DNA of 64,000 nucleotides from the NCBI GenBank assembly GCA_944382995.1, contig CALWOF010000001.1, forward strand, positions 1 through 64,000, given 5' to 3'. This DNA is from an uncultured Oscillospiraceae bacterium (GTDB lineage Bacteria > Bacillota > Clostridia > Oscillospirales > Oscillospiraceae). A program made the translations under genes and the position numbers. Below the pieces are notes generated by a model. The model was given only the letters and a program-made list of their open reading frames with translations. It did no database searches and was not told where the DNA came from. Numbering within the stretch: the first letter of the stretch is position 1; the number at the start of each line of letters is the position of its first letter. Below are positions 23,764-32,995 of this stretch, piece after piece.

Positions 23764-26700
23764 TTAATATCCGGTTCTGGGCAGGGGTTCAGCAGGCTTA
23801 TAGACTTTGGTCACCCATCGAGAGGTGGCCATGATCCACTGCCCGTCGTGAACGCCGCCCACATCCGCCTGGTTGACGATCTGGCTGCCGCCGGTGAGCC
23901 ACTGGCTGGCCGTGCAATACACAACGGGCGCCTCCACCTGACGGAAGTTGGCCGGCACGATCCCGAACACCACCATAAACTCCGTCACCTTCTCCCCGGA
24001 GGCAAGACCCAGGGCCGCCGGCGAGGCGTCCAGCACATAGTTCTGCTGGGTGGAGAGGTTGTCCACCAGCACCCGCCAGGCATCTCCAGAGAGGGTGGTC
24101 TGATAGACGATCTTGTAGCTGCCCTGGACGTTCCAGGTGCCGGTGACGATCTTCTGCAGGTACGCAAAGGTGGGCAGCGTGTCCCTCCAGTAGAAGGACT
24201 CCAATGCAGTGGTGGAGTTGTTGGCGATGTCGGTGAAGTCGTATCGCAGGGTCTGGCCGGGCATGACCTCCACATAGCCGGTCTTCTTGATGGAGACGTT
24301 GGTATACAGGGATTTGTTGGTCATGGCGGCTTTCACGATCTGCCCCGCGTACTCGATCTCCACCTCGATGGGGGTCTTGTCCAGGCCGTAAAAATCCGCC
24401 GCTTTGGATTCAATGACCTGGTAGCGGGCGAGAGGCAGAGGCTTGGAGACCGCGACGCCGTTCTTGTCCGTCCGGATGGTGTCCACCAGCTTGCCGGTCC
24501 GGGCATTGTAGATCTCGAACTCCGTGTTGGGGATGGGCGTTCCGGCAGGCCATCCGTTGATGGAGTTGTAGTCCGCCGAGGTCTTGGTCACCTGGATCTG
24601 GCCGGTGATAGGAGTGTTCTCCCAGGTGACCTCCGTGGTCTCGCCGGATCTCACATAGACCGTCTTCTCCTGGGTGTCCGGGATGTAGCCCTCATTTTCC
24701 AGTTCACGCAGGTAGTAGCGGCCGCCTCCTTCTAAATCCTCAAACCAGGCGTAGCCCCGGTCGTCAGTGGTCTGCTGGTCGATGGGGTTATGGCCGCTGT
24801 CATAGAGAATGAAAGAAACGCCCGGAATGCCCTTGCCGTCCGCTGTGGAGATTTTGTGTACCAGGATGCCGGAGATGGCCTCGTTGGCAATGACCTCCTG
24901 TGTGACCTCGCCGTCGCGGACGGTGAAGTAATGCCGGGTGGGGTCCAGGCGGAATCCGGAGGGACTTTCCAGCTCCAAGGCATAATAATCGCCCTCACCA
25001 AGCGGGGCGAACACAGTGCCGGTGTCCCCGGTGGTGACGGTGTCCACCAGGGCGTCGTCGCTGGCCCGGCGGATCTCAAAAACAGCGTCAGAGAGGCGCT
25101 CCGTCTTGTCCGCGGCGTTGACCTTGACGATCTCCACGCCGCCCTCTCTGGCGTTCCAAAAGGTCAGAGTCTGAACTTCACCTTCTTTGATGAGAATACT
25201 CTGGGGGCTGCCGTCCAGGACGAATCCGTCCACGGTCCGGGTCTCTCGGGCGGTGATGGTGGTGCCGGGGGTGAGGCCGGTGATGACCGCCCGACCGTCC
25301 GCCCCGGTGGTGTAGACGCCGTTGTTGGGGCCAACGACGGCGCCAGAGCTGTCCGTGACCAGGAACTCCACCCCGGCCAGCGGCTCGTTGTCGGTCCCCG
25401 CGATGAATTTCTGGAGAACCAGCGTGGTCTCCGGCTGGTTGTAGAAATAGAGTGTCTGGGTATCATTGGGATGTACCACCACCGTCTGGGTCCGGGTGGC
25501 CTCGTCGATGGTATAGCCTGGGATCGAGGCCGTTTCAGTTGCTACGATAGTGCCAACCACACCGGAAATGGTGATCTTACCCTCCCGGTCCGTATAGTAG
25601 AGGCCGTTGGAGGAGAGCTGGCCGTTTTCGTCCGGCACGAAGCTGCCGTCGGCGTAAGTGATCTTGAACTCCACGCCCTCCAGCGGCTCATGGGCGCCGG
25701 AGCTGCTCCGCTTGACGATGACCAGATTGCCCGCCGGGGCGTTGCGGAACTCCAGCCCCACCGTCTCGCCGCTGCGGATCAGGGCGTACTGGGGGCTGTC
25801 ATCCAGCAGGTAGCCGGGTTTTGCCCGCACCTCACGCGCCACCACCGTGGTGCCGGGGGTGAGCCCCTCCACCAGGATCTCGCCCGCGCTGTTGGTCACA
25901 TAGCGGCCGTTGTTGGTGCCAATGAAGTTGCCGCTGCTGTCTGTCAGCAGGAACTCTACATCGGAGAGCGGTGTGTGCTTCTCATCATCCGAGACCTTCG
26001 TGATGAGCAGGGACCCCAGCGGGGCATTGCCGAACCGTAGGGTGACCACGTCCTGCTCCTTGCCGGAGATGTAGACGGTCTGGGGTTCCGAGTCAATGAG
26101 GTGGCCGTCCGGGCTTTCCAGTTCCTGGCAGATATAGGTGCCCTCTTTTAGCCCCGTGACTGTGAAGGACCCATTTTTCGAGGTCACATATTCGCCAATG
26201 ACCGTCCCCTCTGTGCCGGAGGTCTCGCCGCTGAGGTAACGCAGCTCAAAGCGCGCGCCCTCCAGCGGCAGCTTCGTGACGGAGTCGTATTTGTAGACAA
26301 CAAGAGCACTGAGAGGCGTGTTGTCCACGACCAGCTCCTTGCTGGCGCCAGCTTCCAGATAGAACTCATAGACGCCGTCGTCCTGGACGGCGAATCCGGT
26401 GGGCGGCACCTCCTCAACCGCCTTGTACCAGCCCCTGTTGACATCGGTGAGAACGATGCGGCCCGAGGCGTCCGTGTAGTACGTTCCCAGGTCATTGATC
26501 TCGCCAGTTTCCGTGTTATCGCTGGCATAATAGATATGGAACTTGGCGTTTTCGAGGGGATCTTTTGTGATCGAATTCCGCTTGATGACCGTGAGCGACG
26601 GCTTGACCGCGTTAAAAAAGCGCACCGTCCGGGTGACGCCCGGCTCCAGGGAGATGGTCTGGGGGATCTCGCTGATAATGACATTGGACGGTACGTTGAC

Positions 26701-28179
26701 CTCCGAAATTTCGTAGCTGCCGGGGTCCACCTCCAGGAAGGCCCTACCATCGGCGTCAGTTTCCACGGTGTCCAGGAAATCCCCGTCGATCTGCCGGACC
26801 TGGTAGGTGACCCCCTCGATGGGAGATCTGTCAGCAATATTCCGCTTGACGATCTCCAATCCGGGCCGGGTGTAATCCTCAAACCGTGCCTCGGAAATTT
26901 TACCGGGCCGCAGGGCGATGGTCTGCTCACTAGCGGTCCGAACGAATGGCTCCGGAACGGACTCCTCACGGACGATATAAACGCCGGCGGGGAGGTCCTC
27001 TACCAGGGCGCTCCCATCCGGCCCGGTGGAGACGGAGGTGCTGAAGGCACAAGTGACGCCCTTGATGGAGTAAACGGCATTTTCCACAGGAGAGCCATCG
27101 GCAGCCGAGGTCTTGATGACCTTGATGCCGGGCAGCTCCTCATCCTCGGCGGTAACGGTGTACTGCTTATCGCCGTCAGTAACGCTGACATAGACGCTGT
27201 GGGGTGTGGGGTCCAGGGCGTAGCCTGACGGGGCTTCCTGCTCCACAAAGGACCAAAGTCCTTCGGTGACGTCGTGGACCTCAATGTAACCTCCTCCGGA
27301 GGTCACGTCGCTGCCGACGATCTGACCGTCCAGGTAGATGTTATAGACGGCCCCATCCAGGCCCCGGTCCGTGCCGGCAATGACCTTCTGGAAGGTAATA
27401 TCGCCATCACCGGCGGGAGGTGGATCATCGTCGTCCTGGGGTTTATCATCCGTAATGATCTTACGGTCGCTGTGGTAGGCGAAGAAGGACTGCCGGCCGG
27501 AGACGCTGGAGGTGGCCAGCACCGCCCACTTGGAACTCTCGTCCTCTACAATGGATGCCTGGATACCCTGGGCCGCATATTCCTCAATCTGCCGCTGGAA
27601 TTCCGCATCCTCACTGGCCTTCTGGCCCAAAAGCCAGTTGTAATACTCTACATATTGGTCATACGTATCGGCGTTTGCGAAGCCGCCGGCGTCGATGTCG
27701 CCGGAGGGATCGCCGCCTGCGCTCTTATCGCTTTGGTGATCCCAAATGTACGTCTGCAAGGCCATGAACAGGGAGCCGGGGATCTCGCCGGTGTAGTCGG
27801 CGATGTAGCTCATCATCCACTTGACGTTCTCCCGGGTGATGGCGTCCATCTCGCCCAGGCCGGTCTCGGCCACCGCATCATTCCAGAGATCATCCGCGTC
27901 AGCTCCGGTGGCGGAGCGGTAGGTGTAGGACTGCAAAAAGCTCTCCGTGCCGTAGCGGTAGGAGTAGCCCAGGTCCATGCAGTAGAGCTGCCGTCCCGCC
28001 GCCGTGGGTGGGCGGTAGGAATAGGACTGTCCCTGTGAATTGAGCCGGGTGGTCCAGAGGTTGGGGTCCGACACCGGCGTGATCCCCACGCCGGTGGACT
28101 CCGCTGCCATTACCGCTGTGGGCAGCAGCGACAAGATGGTCAGCAGTGTCAGAAGCAGGGATACGATCCTCTTTTTCAT
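23764..28179 (-). CDS. Giant surface adhesin: thioester domain plus about eleven Cna-B/SpaA repeats
   Basis: A 1471-residue protein. The signal peptide is MKKRIVSLLLTLLTILSLLP. An N-terminal thioester-forming domain has Cys in RQLYCMDLGYS and Gln in MALQTYIWDHQ. Then follow about eleven SpaA/Cna-B repeats, each opening with a V-x-K strand (VIKTSAADG, IVKRNIADR, VIKRNSITK, ITKVSDDEK, IVKRSSSGA, IVKVNAADK, VTKTSADYN and others), expected to be locked by isopeptide bonds. The C-terminal domain ends PAEPLPRTGY and stop: the sortase motif is terminal, with no hydrophobic segment or charged tail. Likely a mating-pair adhesin that may bind host or neighbouring cells. Upstream lie a terminator and a divergent gene. 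Confidence 0.9.
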   Translation of the reverse strand: MKKRIVSLLLTLLTILSLLPTAVMAAESTGVGITPVSDPNLWTTRLNSQGQSYSYRPPTAAGRQLYCMDLGYSYRYGTESFLQSYTYRSATGADADDLWNDAVAETGLGEMDAITRENVKWMMSYIADYTGEIPGSLFMALQTYIWDHQSDKSAGGDPSGDIDAGGFANADTYDQYVEYYNWLLGQKASEDAEFQRQIEEYAAQGIQASIVEDESSKWAVLATSSVSGRQSFFAYHSDRKIITDDKPQDDDDPPPAGDGDITFQKVIAGTDRGLDGAVYNIYLDGQIVGSDVTSGGGYIEVHDVTEGLWSFVEQEAPSGYALDPTPHSVYVSVTDGDKQYTVTAEDEELPGIKVIKTSAADGSPVENAVYSIKGVTCAFSTSVSTGPDGSALVEDLPAGVYIVREESVPEPFVRTASEQTIALRPGKISEARFEDYTRPGLEIVKRNIADRSPIEGVTYQVRQIDGDFLDTVETDADGRAFLEVDPGSYEISEVNVPSNVIISEIPQTISLEPGVTRTVRFFNAVKPSLTVIKRNSITKDPLENAKFHIYYASDNTETGEINDLGTYYTDASGRIVLTDVNRGWYKAVEEVPPTGFAVQDDGVYEFYLEAGASKELVVDNTPLSALVVYKYDSVTKLPLEGARFELRYLSGETSGTEGTVIGEYVTSKNGSFTVTGLKEGTYICQELESPDGHLIDSEPQTVYISGKEQDVVTLRFGNAPLGSLLITKVSDDEKHTPLSDVEFLLTDSSGNFIGTNNGRYVTNSAGEILVEGLTPGTTVVAREVRAKPGYLLDDSPQYALIRSGETVGLEFRNAPAGNLVIVKRSSSGAHEPLEGVEFKITYADGSFVPDENGQLSSNGLYYTDREGKITISGVVGTIVATETASIPGYTIDEATRTQTVVVHPNDTQTLYFYNQPETTLVLQKFIAGTDNEPLAGVEFLVTDSSGAVVGPNNGVYTTGADGRAVITGLTPGTTITARETRTVDGFVLDGSPQSILIKEGEVQTLTFWNAREGGVEIVKVNAADKTERLSDAVFEIRRASDDALVDTVTTGDTGTVFAPLGEGDYYALELESPSGFRLDPTRHYFTVRDGEVTQEVIANEAISGILVHKISTADGKGIPGVSFILYDSGHNPIDQQTTDDRGYAWFEDLEGGGRYYLRELENEGYIPDTQEKTVYVRSGETTEVTWENTPITGQIQVTKTSADYNSINGWPAGTPIPNTEFEIYNARTGKLVDTIRTDKNGVAVSKPLPLARYQVIESKAADFYGLDKTPIEVEIEYAGQIVKAAMTNKSLYTNVSIKKTGYVEVMPGQTLRYDFTDIANNSTTALESFYWRDTLPTFAYLQKIVTGTWNVQGSYKIVYQTTLSGDAWRVLVDNLSTQQNYVLDASPAALGLASGEKVTEFMVVFGIVPANFRQVEAPVVYCTASQWLTGGSQIVNQADVGGVHDGQWIMATSRWVTKVYKPAEPLPRTGY

Positions 28180-28282
28180 AAAACCCTTTCTGACCGTGAA
28201 AGGTGGGGCAGCCCACTCGAAAGGCCGCTGCGGTTGCCTCCTTTCACGGCCTCATATTTAGATTTCGAGTGTAGATGGGCAC

Positions 28283-28316
28283 AAAAAAAGCAGGCCGTCC
28301 ATGTAGGACGGCCTGC
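28283..28316 (-). terminator. Intrinsic terminator upstream of adhesin gene
   Basis: On the minus strand GCAGGCCGTCC/GGACGGCCTGC followed by TTTTTTT. It isolates the adhesin transcription unit. The 16 bases 28275-28290 are identical to 35913-35928, beside another terminator of this element. Confidence 0.8.
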
Positions 28317-28418
28317 CCTTGCCTATGCAAGCAGCATAGGCTGGTTGTTGTTTTCTGAGCTGCAATGTGCTAGAATGATGTCGATTTTTGCGATGAGAGA
28401 GGAAAGAAAGGAACTGCT

Positions 28419-29081
28419 ATGTTTTCGCTCAACCCCATGAAGGATCTGTATGAGAGCCAGCTGCCTCCTATGGCCCTGACGGACTATGAGGCGTTCTCCA
28501 AATTTTTAAATCAGGCTCTGCATCGCTGCCGTGAGACCGGGCGGGATTTCAACGTCTATTTGGACTGGGCGATCCGTGCTCTGGCCTCCAGCCTAGCTGC
28601 GGACAGCGCCTCCAGGATTTTCCTCCCCAAGACTCGGACCGCGCCGTTTGTCCTGGAGGATCTAATCCCCCTCTCGGAGATCCCCTCCAAGGGAACCGTG
28701 CGGGTAGATTTGAAGAAGAGCTATGTGGTTGCTCCGGTCTGGAACAACACGGACCTCATAGAGGCCGTGGAGGCTTTCTCCGATAGTGGTTTTGAGAATG
28801 CCCAGATCGATCAGGTCTTTGGAGGTGCATACATCTCTGATTTGAAGCTGGCCATCATCGATTCCCCGTCTGATGTGGATGTCCCGTACATCCTCTCCCT
28901 GTGGGACCGGGGCAGTATCCAGATGAATGCCTATTCGCTTAAGGACCTCACCAAGGTTCTCTCCACAGATGGCTCAAAGTGGTATCTGCAGAAAGAGGAC
29001 GGCGACACAGAATTGCCGGTTCTGGAGCCTCGTATGGCAATCCTCTACAACTGCGCCGCCAGAAGATATTGCAAAGATTGA
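28419..29081 (+). CDS. Hypothetical 220-residue protein on plus strand
   Basis: Begins MFSLNPMKDLYESQLPPMAL behind AAAGGAAC. Soluble, mixed alpha/beta, no signal or membrane segment: YEAFSKFLNQALHRC, DFNVYLDWAIRALASSLAAD, KSYVVAPVWNNTDLIEAVEA. It is one of only two plus-strand genes inside the element and lies between the adhesin and CAP genes, with terminators on both sides. Resembles small SseB-like or enhanced-serine-sensitivity proteins only vaguely. Function not recognised. Confidence 0.65.
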   Translation: MFSLNPMKDLYESQLPPMALTDYEAFSKFLNQALHRCRETGRDFNVYLDWAIRALASSLAADSASRIFLPKTRTAPFVLEDLIPLSEIPSKGTVRVDLKKSYVVAPVWNNTDLIEAVEAFSDSGFENAQIDQVFGGAYISDLKLAIIDSPSDVDVPYILSLWDRGSIQMNAYSLKDLTKVLSTDGSKWYLQKEDGDTELPVLEPRMAILYNCAARRYCKD

Positions 29082-29087
29082 TCAAAC

Positions 29088-29114
29088 AAAAAGCAGGCAG
29101 CCGCCTGCTTTTTG
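29088..29114. terminator. Bidirectional terminator
   Basis: AAAAAGCAGGCAGCCGCCTGCTTTTT: a symmetrical hairpin with A- and T-tracts that can end both the plus-strand gene and the minus-strand CAP-protein gene. Confidence 0.85.
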
Positions 29115-29116
29115 CT

Positions 29117-29869
29117 TTATCCCACAGGTTCATCCACCCAGGTAACATGGTAACCCTGATATGTGAACATCTGGACGCAGTACCAGCAATCTTCCCCGGC
29201 GGCATTCACACCTCGGGCAAGACCCACACCGATCTCCGACAGCCCGTCATTGAGGATATTCTTCAGGTGTCCGCTGGATGCCTCCCAGTCCGTCACGACC
29301 ACTTCCGCCAACCCTTTTCCCAAAGTTTCCAGACGCCGGTCTGCAACTCTGTGGATATTTTCCGCAGTATAGGGACAGTCGCTGACTGTGGAGCGATCCG
29401 ATCCGTCTGGCCGGGTGTGGGAGTAAATACCGCTGGCAGCCATCTCTTCGGCTCTTACCTGTGCCGCCTGTGTCAGCATGGCGTCGGTGTCCAAGTCCGA
29501 AAGGCCGGCCTCCTGACGGAGCAGGTTGGTTCTATCAACGATTTCCTGCCGCATGGATGAGATATCCGAGGCAGGTGTCGATGGCTCATCCTGTGTCAGC
29601 GCCACGCCGGTGTAGGGGGCATCCGTGTCCACCTGGACACCGTTCTGCCAGTAGACGTTGAATCCCACCTGCCTGCCGGCGTCCCGCAGCTTCACATAGT
29701 TGGAACCATTGATGTTGTATGCCTCCATCTCCACCTGCTGTCCATCCACATAGATGGGCTGCCAGGTGGGCACCGCAATGATACCCGCTGCCGCAGCGCC
29801 GCCGCAGAGCGTCGCTCCCAATGCCATGCCGGTGAGCAGCAGTCCCACATTCTTTCCTCTGTTGTTCAT
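29117..29869 (-). CDS. Secreted CAP/SCP-domain protein with stalk-like N-terminal domain
   Basis: A 250-residue protein. The signal/anchor is VGLLLTGMALGATLCGGAAA. Residues about 40-80 look like a copper-amine-oxidase-N type repeat (PIYVDGQQVEMEAYNINGSN, YVKLRDAGRQVGFNVYW). The CAP domain follows (EIVDRTNLLRQEAGL, MLTQAAQVRAEEMA, YSHTRPDGS, YTAENIHRV, SSGHLKNIL). The start at 29869 is behind GAGGGGG and overlaps the stop of the upstream gene (ATGA). Part of the envelope module of the element; role unknown. Confidence 0.85.
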   Translation of the reverse strand: MNNRGKNVGLLLTGMALGATLCGGAAAAGIIAVPTWQPIYVDGQQVEMEAYNINGSNYVKLRDAGRQVGFNVYWQNGVQVDTDAPYTGVALTQDEPSTPASDISSMRQEIVDRTNLLRQEAGLSDLDTDAMLTQAAQVRAEEMAASGIYSHTRPDGSDRSTVSDCPYTAENIHRVADRRLETLGKGLAEVVVTDWEASSGHLKNILNDGLSEIGVGLARGVNAAGEDCWYCVQMFTYQGYHVTWVDEPVG

Positions 29870-30165
29870 AAGCTCAGCCCCCTCTTTAGTTTTGGCCAGT
29901 AGCGTACCGGCTTTTCCAGCTTCGGATCGTGGGCCGCGGATACCCGCCACAGACTGCGGGTCTGATGGGCCAGATAGACCATCTGTGTCAGCAGATCCTC
30001 CGCCTGCATATATTGGGCGTCCTGTGCGCCGGTCTTGCAGACGATCACCGGCCGGCCGCCCAGCAGGCGCTGGGCCTGTCCGTGATCCAGCAGGATCCGG
30101 CCCTCCGGTACCTGTAGATCCACATCCTCATCTGGATGGGTCAGGAGGAACTCTTCCACGGTCAT
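29866..30165 (-). CDS. Hypothetical 99-residue protein
   Basis: Starts MTVEEFLLTHPDEDVDLQVP at 30165, seven bases after AGGAGGGA. An acidic N-terminal half is followed by RLLGGRPVIVCKTGAQDAQY and a basic C-terminus KLKRGLSL. Coupled to the CAP-protein gene. Resembles small DUF-type proteins of Clostridia conjugative elements, but I cannot name the family. Confidence 0.6.
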   Translation of the reverse strand: MTVEEFLLTHPDEDVDLQVPEGRILLDHGQAQRLLGGRPVIVCKTGAQDAQYMQAEDLLTQMVYLAHQTRSLWRVSAAHDPKLEKPVRYWPKLKRGLSL

Positions 30166-30268
30166 GGGCAGTCCCTCCTGTCCATGGCACCATGATATGC
30201 CAAGGGCGTGTGGAAAGCTATTGACCAAATTGCAAAAAGAACGGGGACAACATCCAGCAGTTTACCCA

Positions 30269-31051
30269 TCACACCTCCACCGCCTGGACGCACCAGCGGT
30301 AGGCGCTCTGGTTCCGGACGCAGGTGTACAGAGTCAGTCTGTCCTCCGTGGAGGGAGCCAGCCCGCTCCGGTCCGTTTCGCTGATCTTCTCCACAGAGAC
30401 CACCTTGTAGGTCCGGGTCCCCAGTTTCGTGGTCAGGGTGATCCGGTCCCCGATGTCCAGCGTGTGGATCTCTCCAAAGTAGTCATTGGCGCCCCGGTTG
30501 TGGGCCGCCAGGGCTACATTCCCACTCCAAATGCTGGTTTCTTCGAAATGTCCCACGCCTTGAGCCAGGGTCTTGCTGTCTGTTCCCTGATATACACGGA
30601 CCGACAGATCGATCGCGGGGATCTTGAGGGTCGCCAGATGACCGCCGCTGTAGTAGAGATCACGGGTCACTTCCGTGAAGCCGGTGGAAGTGACAGAGCT
30701 GGAACCGGGGGAGAGGGGTGTTCCCGGTGTCACCACCACAGCGGAGCCTCCGTTGACAGCAGCCCCAGTGACCGACTGTCCGCCGGGCGCTAGATTTGGG
30801 GTGAGGTATGTGCCGGTGTTCAGCGCGTAGGCGCTGGGACTGCCGAAGGCCGGCGGGATCAAGGCGGCGTTCTTGCTGCGGTCCTCATTTTTTGCCGCTC
30901 CGCCGTCTGCCGTGACGACCGGCTCGACGGAAGTGGGGTCTCCGTACTCCGGATCGCCCGGCGCGGCGATGGTATAGTCCAGGGCGCCGGCGGGCAGCGC
31001 CAGGCAGACTGCCAGGCACAGGGCCGCCAGACTTGTCATTGCTCTTTTCAT
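30269..31051 (-). CDS. Sortase of the conjugative element
   Basis: A 260-residue protein with a signal peptide (MKRAMTSLAALCLAVCLALP) and a long low-complexity linker. The sortase domain is at about 125-260: catalytic His in VALAAHNRGAND, Cys in RLTLYTCVRNQ, Arg in SAYRWCV. The TLxTC signature and absence of a C-terminal membrane segment fit class D-like enzymes. The natural partner is the LPRTGY-ended adhesin a few genes downstream. SD AAGGAGGAG. Confidence 0.88.
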   Translation of the reverse strand: MKRAMTSLAALCLAVCLALPAGALDYTIAAPGDPEYGDPTSVEPVVTADGGAAKNEDRSKNAALIPPAFGSPSAYALNTGTYLTPNLAPGGQSVTGAAVNGGSAVVVTPGTPLSPGSSSVTSTGFTEVTRDLYYSGGHLATLKIPAIDLSVRVYQGTDSKTLAQGVGHFEETSIWSGNVALAAHNRGANDYFGEIHTLDIGDRITLTTKLGTRTYKVVSVEKISETDRSGLAPSTEDRLTLYTCVRNQSAYRWCVQAVEV

Positions 31052-31090
31052 ATACGCTCCTCCTTAACTTTTGCTCATGGCTTCTCTTCT

Positions 31091-31999
31091 TCATCCCTGT
31101 ACCTGCTCTTCACTGCCGCCGTCATCAGACTCCCTGCGCCGGCGAATGACCAGAGCCGCTCCGGCCGCGGCACCCACCAGAGCCACCACCGCAATAGGCG
31201 CCAGGATCACTGCCCAGTTGAATGCAGCTGCGGGAGCCACCTCCACCGGCTGGAGGGGCGTCCCCTCGAAGATGGCCACAAAGCGGACGCGGTCCAGATT
31301 GATCTTGCCAACGGTGCCGGTGTAATCGGCCGTTACTGTGTAGCCCTTGACATAGCTGCTGGTGGCGCTGCCGGTGTATGTGGCCACGGCGGTAAAGCGG
31401 TCTCCCAGAGCGTAACCGTCCATAGTGGCGGTGTTGTCCGTCTGCCAATCGATGGCCTGGAGGGTCAGGGTCCGGCCATTGTCCTGAATGGACTTTGGAA
31501 TATTGGCGGTATCCTGGTTGGCCAGGTTGGGATAGGAGCGGGTGGCGGACACCTCCCGGGTGCTGCTGCCATAGCCGGATACCTCTACCTGGACTGTGTC
31601 CAGCTGGAGTGTCAGCGTTCCCATGTAGCCGTCATCCGTGACGAACTCCTTTTCCTGGGGCAGCAGTGCCAGGATGGAGGCCATGTCCTTGTTGGCACTC
31701 TGGAGACTCACGGTCTCCGTATGCTGCCGCTCCTCATATTCCGGCAGTTCCTGCCGGAGGAGGTCTGTCAGGGTGTAGTGGAAGCCATCCTGCTCAAAGT
31801 CAGACCGGGGGATGCCTGTGGGATCGTCCTCCGGTCCCAGATCATAGAGCTTCCGCAGTTCCGTGCCATCCTCGCTCCGGGTGATGGCGGTGGGGTAGCA
31901 GACCTCCACCGCGTCCGTTCCCGCTGCCAGGGCCGTGGGGGCCAGCGCCATGGTCAGGCACAGCACAGCGGCACACAAAGTCAATGCTCGTTTCATCAT
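31091..31999 (-). CDS. Exported membrane-anchored protein of the element
   Basis: A 302-residue protein with a signal peptide (ALTLCAAVLCLTMALAPTAL). A beta-rich extracellular part precedes a C-terminal transmembrane segment (WAVILAPIAVVALVGAAAGA) and a short basic tail RRRRE. Upstream neighbour of the sortase gene. It would face the outside of the membrane, perhaps as a channel or adhesion component. Family not recognised. Confidence 0.7.
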   Translation of the reverse strand: MMKRALTLCAAVLCLTMALAPTALAAGTDAVEVCYPTAITRSEDGTELRKLYDLGPEDDPTGIPRSDFEQDGFHYTLTDLLRQELPEYEERQHTETVSLQSANKDMASILALLPQEKEFVTDDGYMGTLTLQLDTVQVEVSGYGSSTREVSATRSYPNLANQDTANIPKSIQDNGRTLTLQAIDWQTDNTATMDGYALGDRFTAVATYTGSATSSYVKGYTVTADYTGTVGKINLDRVRFVAIFEGTPLQPVEVAPAAAFNWAVILAPIAVVALVGAAAGAALVIRRRRESDDGGSEEQVQG

Positions 32000-32013
32000 T
32001 CTCTCCCTTTCTC

Positions 32014-32352
32014 TTATTTCATTTCATCCATTCCGCCCATCTTGGGGCCGGATCGCGCTTTTTGTTCCGCCTGGCGCAGTTCCATGTGGTAGGCATCCAA
32101 AATGGCCTGATCAAAGGCCTTCTTGAATTCCGCCGTGCAGGGGAAGCAGAGATCCATGTACTCTCCATTTACCTTCCTGCAGGGCATGGAGACGAAGGGG
32201 CCGTTTTTCCCCTCTCGGATCTGAATGCCACGGACGGCAAAGCAGCCGTTGAGATTCACAGAGGCAATAGCCAACGCGGGGCCTTCTTTCTTGGACAGAT
32301 AGACCTTGGCGTTCAGCTGTATGGGCATCTGATCATGATCGTGTTCTGACAC
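32014..32352 (-). CDS. SpoVG-like RNA/DNA-binding protein with shared tail
   Basis: A 112-residue protein. LNAKVYLSKKEGPALAIASV, NGCFAVRGIQIREGKNGPFV and MPCRKVNG match the SpoVG fold. It ends GPKMGGMDEMK, a variant of the C-terminal tail found on other cargo proteins. The start is GTG 32352 five bases after AGAGGA and lies 20 bases inside the upstream frame. SpoVG proteins bind nucleic acids and affect gene expression; here probably a regulator on the element. Confidence 0.75.
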   Translation of the reverse strand: MSEHDHDQMPIQLNAKVYLSKKEGPALAIASVNLNGCFAVRGIQIREGKNGPFVSMPCRKVNGEYMDLCFPCTAEFKKAFDQAILDAYHMELRQAEQKARSGPKMGGMDEMK

Positions 32353-32983
32353 GTGTTTCCTCTCTTTCCCGCCGCTCCAATGTGCGGCGCATCAATAAGT
32401 CGTATTCCCAGGGCGCTATCTCCAGAGAGAGGTAGGCGCCCTGTTCCGTGATTCCGTCTGCTTGATACCGAGGCACCAGAGGATATCCACATCGCTTCCA
32501 CTGGAGCAAAAAGGCCGGCTGTTTCCAGCCGGCTCCAACGATATACACCCAGCGAATGGCTGCCTTCCGTTCGCTCTCGCCGCTCAGCCACAGATACTTG
32601 TCCCGCAGGTCCCGCCGCAGTCCGCCTGGAGGTGGGATAGGTGTCACCATGTTCCCGGAGATCCGGTAGCGGAGGTTCAGAGTGGTGATACATTCTTCTG
32701 CCGCGGCTGTCGCCTCTGGCACCTCCGCCCATAGCGGCAGCAGGTCCGGGATGGCAGCCTGGATATCCTCCCACGCTGTCTCGGCGGGGTATATCAGGAC
32801 ACGCCGCGCCAGCTCCAGCACATGGATGCCGTCTGTCATCCCCAGGCTCTTCGCTTGGTGGGAGGGGAGCGTGCGGTACCTGACCAGCGCCTCCCGCAGC
32901 GACGGAAACTGTTCCATAGTCCAGCCTTTCCGAAAGGACCGCTTGGGCGGCAGGCGCAGGTCATCGATGATGTAATATTGCAT
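32333..32983 (-). CDS. Hypothetical 216-residue cargo protein
   Basis: Starts MQYYIIDDLRLPPKRSFRKG at 32983 behind AGGAG. A middle region FPSLREALVRYRTLPSHQAK resembles the short motif before YodL-like domains of conjugative elements. Then LNLRYRISGNMVTPIPPPGG and a Trp-rich stretch. Basic C-terminus (RREREETRVRTRS), without the shared tail. Translationally linked to the DUF3849 and SpoVG-like genes. Function unknown. Confidence 0.6.
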   Translation of the reverse strand: MQYYIIDDLRLPPKRSFRKGWTMEQFPSLREALVRYRTLPSHQAKSLGMTDGIHVLELARRVLIYPAETAWEDIQAAIPDLLPLWAEVPEATAAAEECITTLNLRYRISGNMVTPIPPPGGLRRDLRDKYLWLSGESERKAAIRWVYIVGAGWKQPAFLLQWKRCGYPLVPRYQADGITEQGAYLSLEIAPWEYDLLMRRTLERREREETRVRTRS

Positions 32984-32995
32984 TGCGTTCTCCTG

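Noticed and set aside
28275..28316. Terminators with repeated hairpins taken as a CRISPR-like array
   Set aside because: Copies are kilobases apart, few, and end in U-tracts; no spacer-repeat pattern or cas gene was seen anywhere.
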